Shown here piece after piece: positions 34,341 through 35,077 of a stretch of DNA of 35,077 nt. The position numbers were made by a program, and so were the translations under genes. A model generated the notes under the pieces. That model ran no database searches. It was given only the letters and a program-made list of their open reading frames with translations, and was not told the DNA's origin. Every line of letters starts with the position of its first letter. Positions within the stretch are counted from its first letter, which is position 1. Source of the stretch: a bacterium (GTDB lineage Bacteria; Krumholzibacteriota; Krumholzibacteriia; Krumholzibacteriales; Krumholzibacteriaceae); NCBI GenBank assembly GCA_020350885.1, contig CP070727.1:3628940-3664016 (forward strand), written 5' to 3'.

Positions 34341-35077
34341 ATGCCGTTACTGCGGAACGTCTGTTATGCGCTGATCCTTGTAAGCGCCCTGTCCCTTATC
34401 GTCACGGTGCCGCAACCGCTGAAAATCATCTTCGGCTTTCTACAGGCTTATGTTCTTCCCGGACTCGTCTTTTTCGCCTTCCTGGGAGACCGTTCGAAAA
34501 CACTGCGCGACAAAGTCTTCTTCACACCGCTACTCTCCCCAATCCTACTCTCGATACTCGTCTTCGGTTTCCATCAATTGACGGGGGAACTCGATACGGC
34601 GGTGCGGTTTTCCCTCGGAATATTCTATGTTCTCTTCATCACAACATTACTGAAAGGAAAGCTCTATTCCGGTGGGGAACCTTCACCGGTACCTCTTCAC
34701 ATATATACGGTATCATCAGTGTTTGCCGGAATGGTTGCGATCACGTATCTGCTCAACAGCTATCTTCTGGTCTACACGGATGCCTGGCACCACATCTCGG
34801 TAATACACGAGATCATCGACCGGGGTCTCCCACCGGTGGAGCCCAGATTCCCCGACGTGCCGATCAGGTACATGTGGTTCTACCATCTCTTCCATGCAAC
34901 CGGCACCCGGCTAACTGGACTCGATGTTAAATACGTGCTCGGTCTTTTCAATATAGTAAACGCTTTCATCTTTCCCTACCTCATTGCCAGATTGATTGCG
35001 TACTTCACTCGGGATCGTACAGTAATCCTGGCATCGGCTGTCTTTGGGTGTATGGGGCTCGAATCGGCCGGCTGGGT
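34341..35077 (+). CDS. Polytopic membrane protein, GT-C-like, tandem copy 2 (partial)
   Basis: The frame is open from the ATG at 34341 to the right edge (245 codons). It is a paralogue of the preceding gene: VPQPLKIIFGFLQAYVLPG, TPLLSPILLSILVFGFHQL and FGFNIVNA-like segments align along the length. The loop here is VYTDAWHHISVIHEI followed by GLPPVEPRFPDVPIRYMWFYHLFH (about residues 153-192), with the D-A-W-x-H pattern intact as in the protein at 23211-25217. TAAGAGAC before the ATG is a weak ribosome-binding site. The 69-base gap to the previous gene holds no other feature. The soluble tail is outside the window. Confidence 0.72.
   Translation, partial: MPLLRNVCYALILVSALSLIVTVPQPLKIIFGFLQAYVLPGLVFFAFLGDRSKTLRDKVFFTPLLSPILLSILVFGFHQLTGELDTAVRFSLGIFYVLFITTLLKGKLYSGGEPSPVPLHIYTVSSVFAGMVAITYLLNSYLLVYTDAWHHISVIHEIIDRGLPPVEPRFPDVPIRYMWFYHLFHATGTRLTGLDVKYVLGLFNIVNAFIFPYLIARLIAYFTRDRTVILASAVFGCMGLESAGW

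Noticed and set aside
1..35077. CRISPR array, insertion sequences, prophage or plasmid genes
   Set aside because: No regularly spaced repeats, transposase, integrase or phage structural motifs were seen on either strand.

Overview
The window comes from a diderm, probably uncultivated bacterium of moderate-to-high GC. The evidence for two membranes is direct: lipoprotein signal peptides, a signal-peptide-bearing predicted beta-barrel, TPR envelope proteins and murA/murB. The overall style (OM barrel plus TPR lipoproteins, an OPT transporter, long arrays of surface-glycan genes) fits FCB-like or related candidate phyla such as Krumholzibacteriota, Eisenbacteria or Latescibacterota. That placement is an inference; no rRNA or marker gene here settles it.

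Layout. (1) 1-4222, minus strand: an envelope block of a TPR lipoprotein running off the left edge, a small exported TPR protein, a predicted outer-membrane barrel and a large lipoprotein; the last three form one tight operon. (2) 4332-7275, minus: a SAM methyltransferase and an OPT-family oligopeptide transporter. (3) 7310-9127, minus: an asparagine-synthase-like protein without the glutaminase cysteine, divergent from (4) 9323-20954, plus: a dense run with a methyltransferase, SDR sugar epimerase/dehydratase, PIG-L deacetylase, a methyltransferase-like/GT2 fusion, an ATP-grasp ligase, an YbhN/AglD-type membrane protein, a NodB-type deacetylase, a large GT-C-like membrane protein and a Wzx-like flippase. 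(5) 20951-26456, minus: murB, murA, a second GT-C-like protein and a membrane-anchored SGNH hydrolase. (6) 26457-27070: a 614-bp divergent regulatory region that also holds a decayed glycosyltransferase N-terminus. (7) 27071 to the right edge, plus: a second asparagine-synthase-like protein, a GT4 glycosyltransferase, a CapA-type metallophosphatase, a low-GC zinc-ribbon methyltransferase and two tandem paralogous GT-C-like membrane proteins, the last cut by the edge.

Taken together, regions 3-7 look like a locus for building a lipid-linked surface glycan, flipping it, and modifying it (methylation, N-deacetylation, O-acylation or its removal, amide-bond formation). What sets it apart from an ordinary O-antigen locus is the combination of two divergent asparagine-synthase-like enzymes with an ATP-grasp ligase, a PIG-L deacetylase and four related polytopic GT-C-like proteins. 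The most plausible novel system is a surface glycan carrying amide-linked amino or acyl groups; this is inference from gene content. Several active sites depart from consensus (Ser for Cys2 and TGGWDG in one synthase, STGLDS in the other, FDGG for FDDG in the deacetylase, DTVRP for DAWxH in one GT-C paralogue).

No rRNA, tRNA, CRISPR array, insertion sequence or phage gene was found. Promoter, operator and hairpin calls were read by eye and are tentative.
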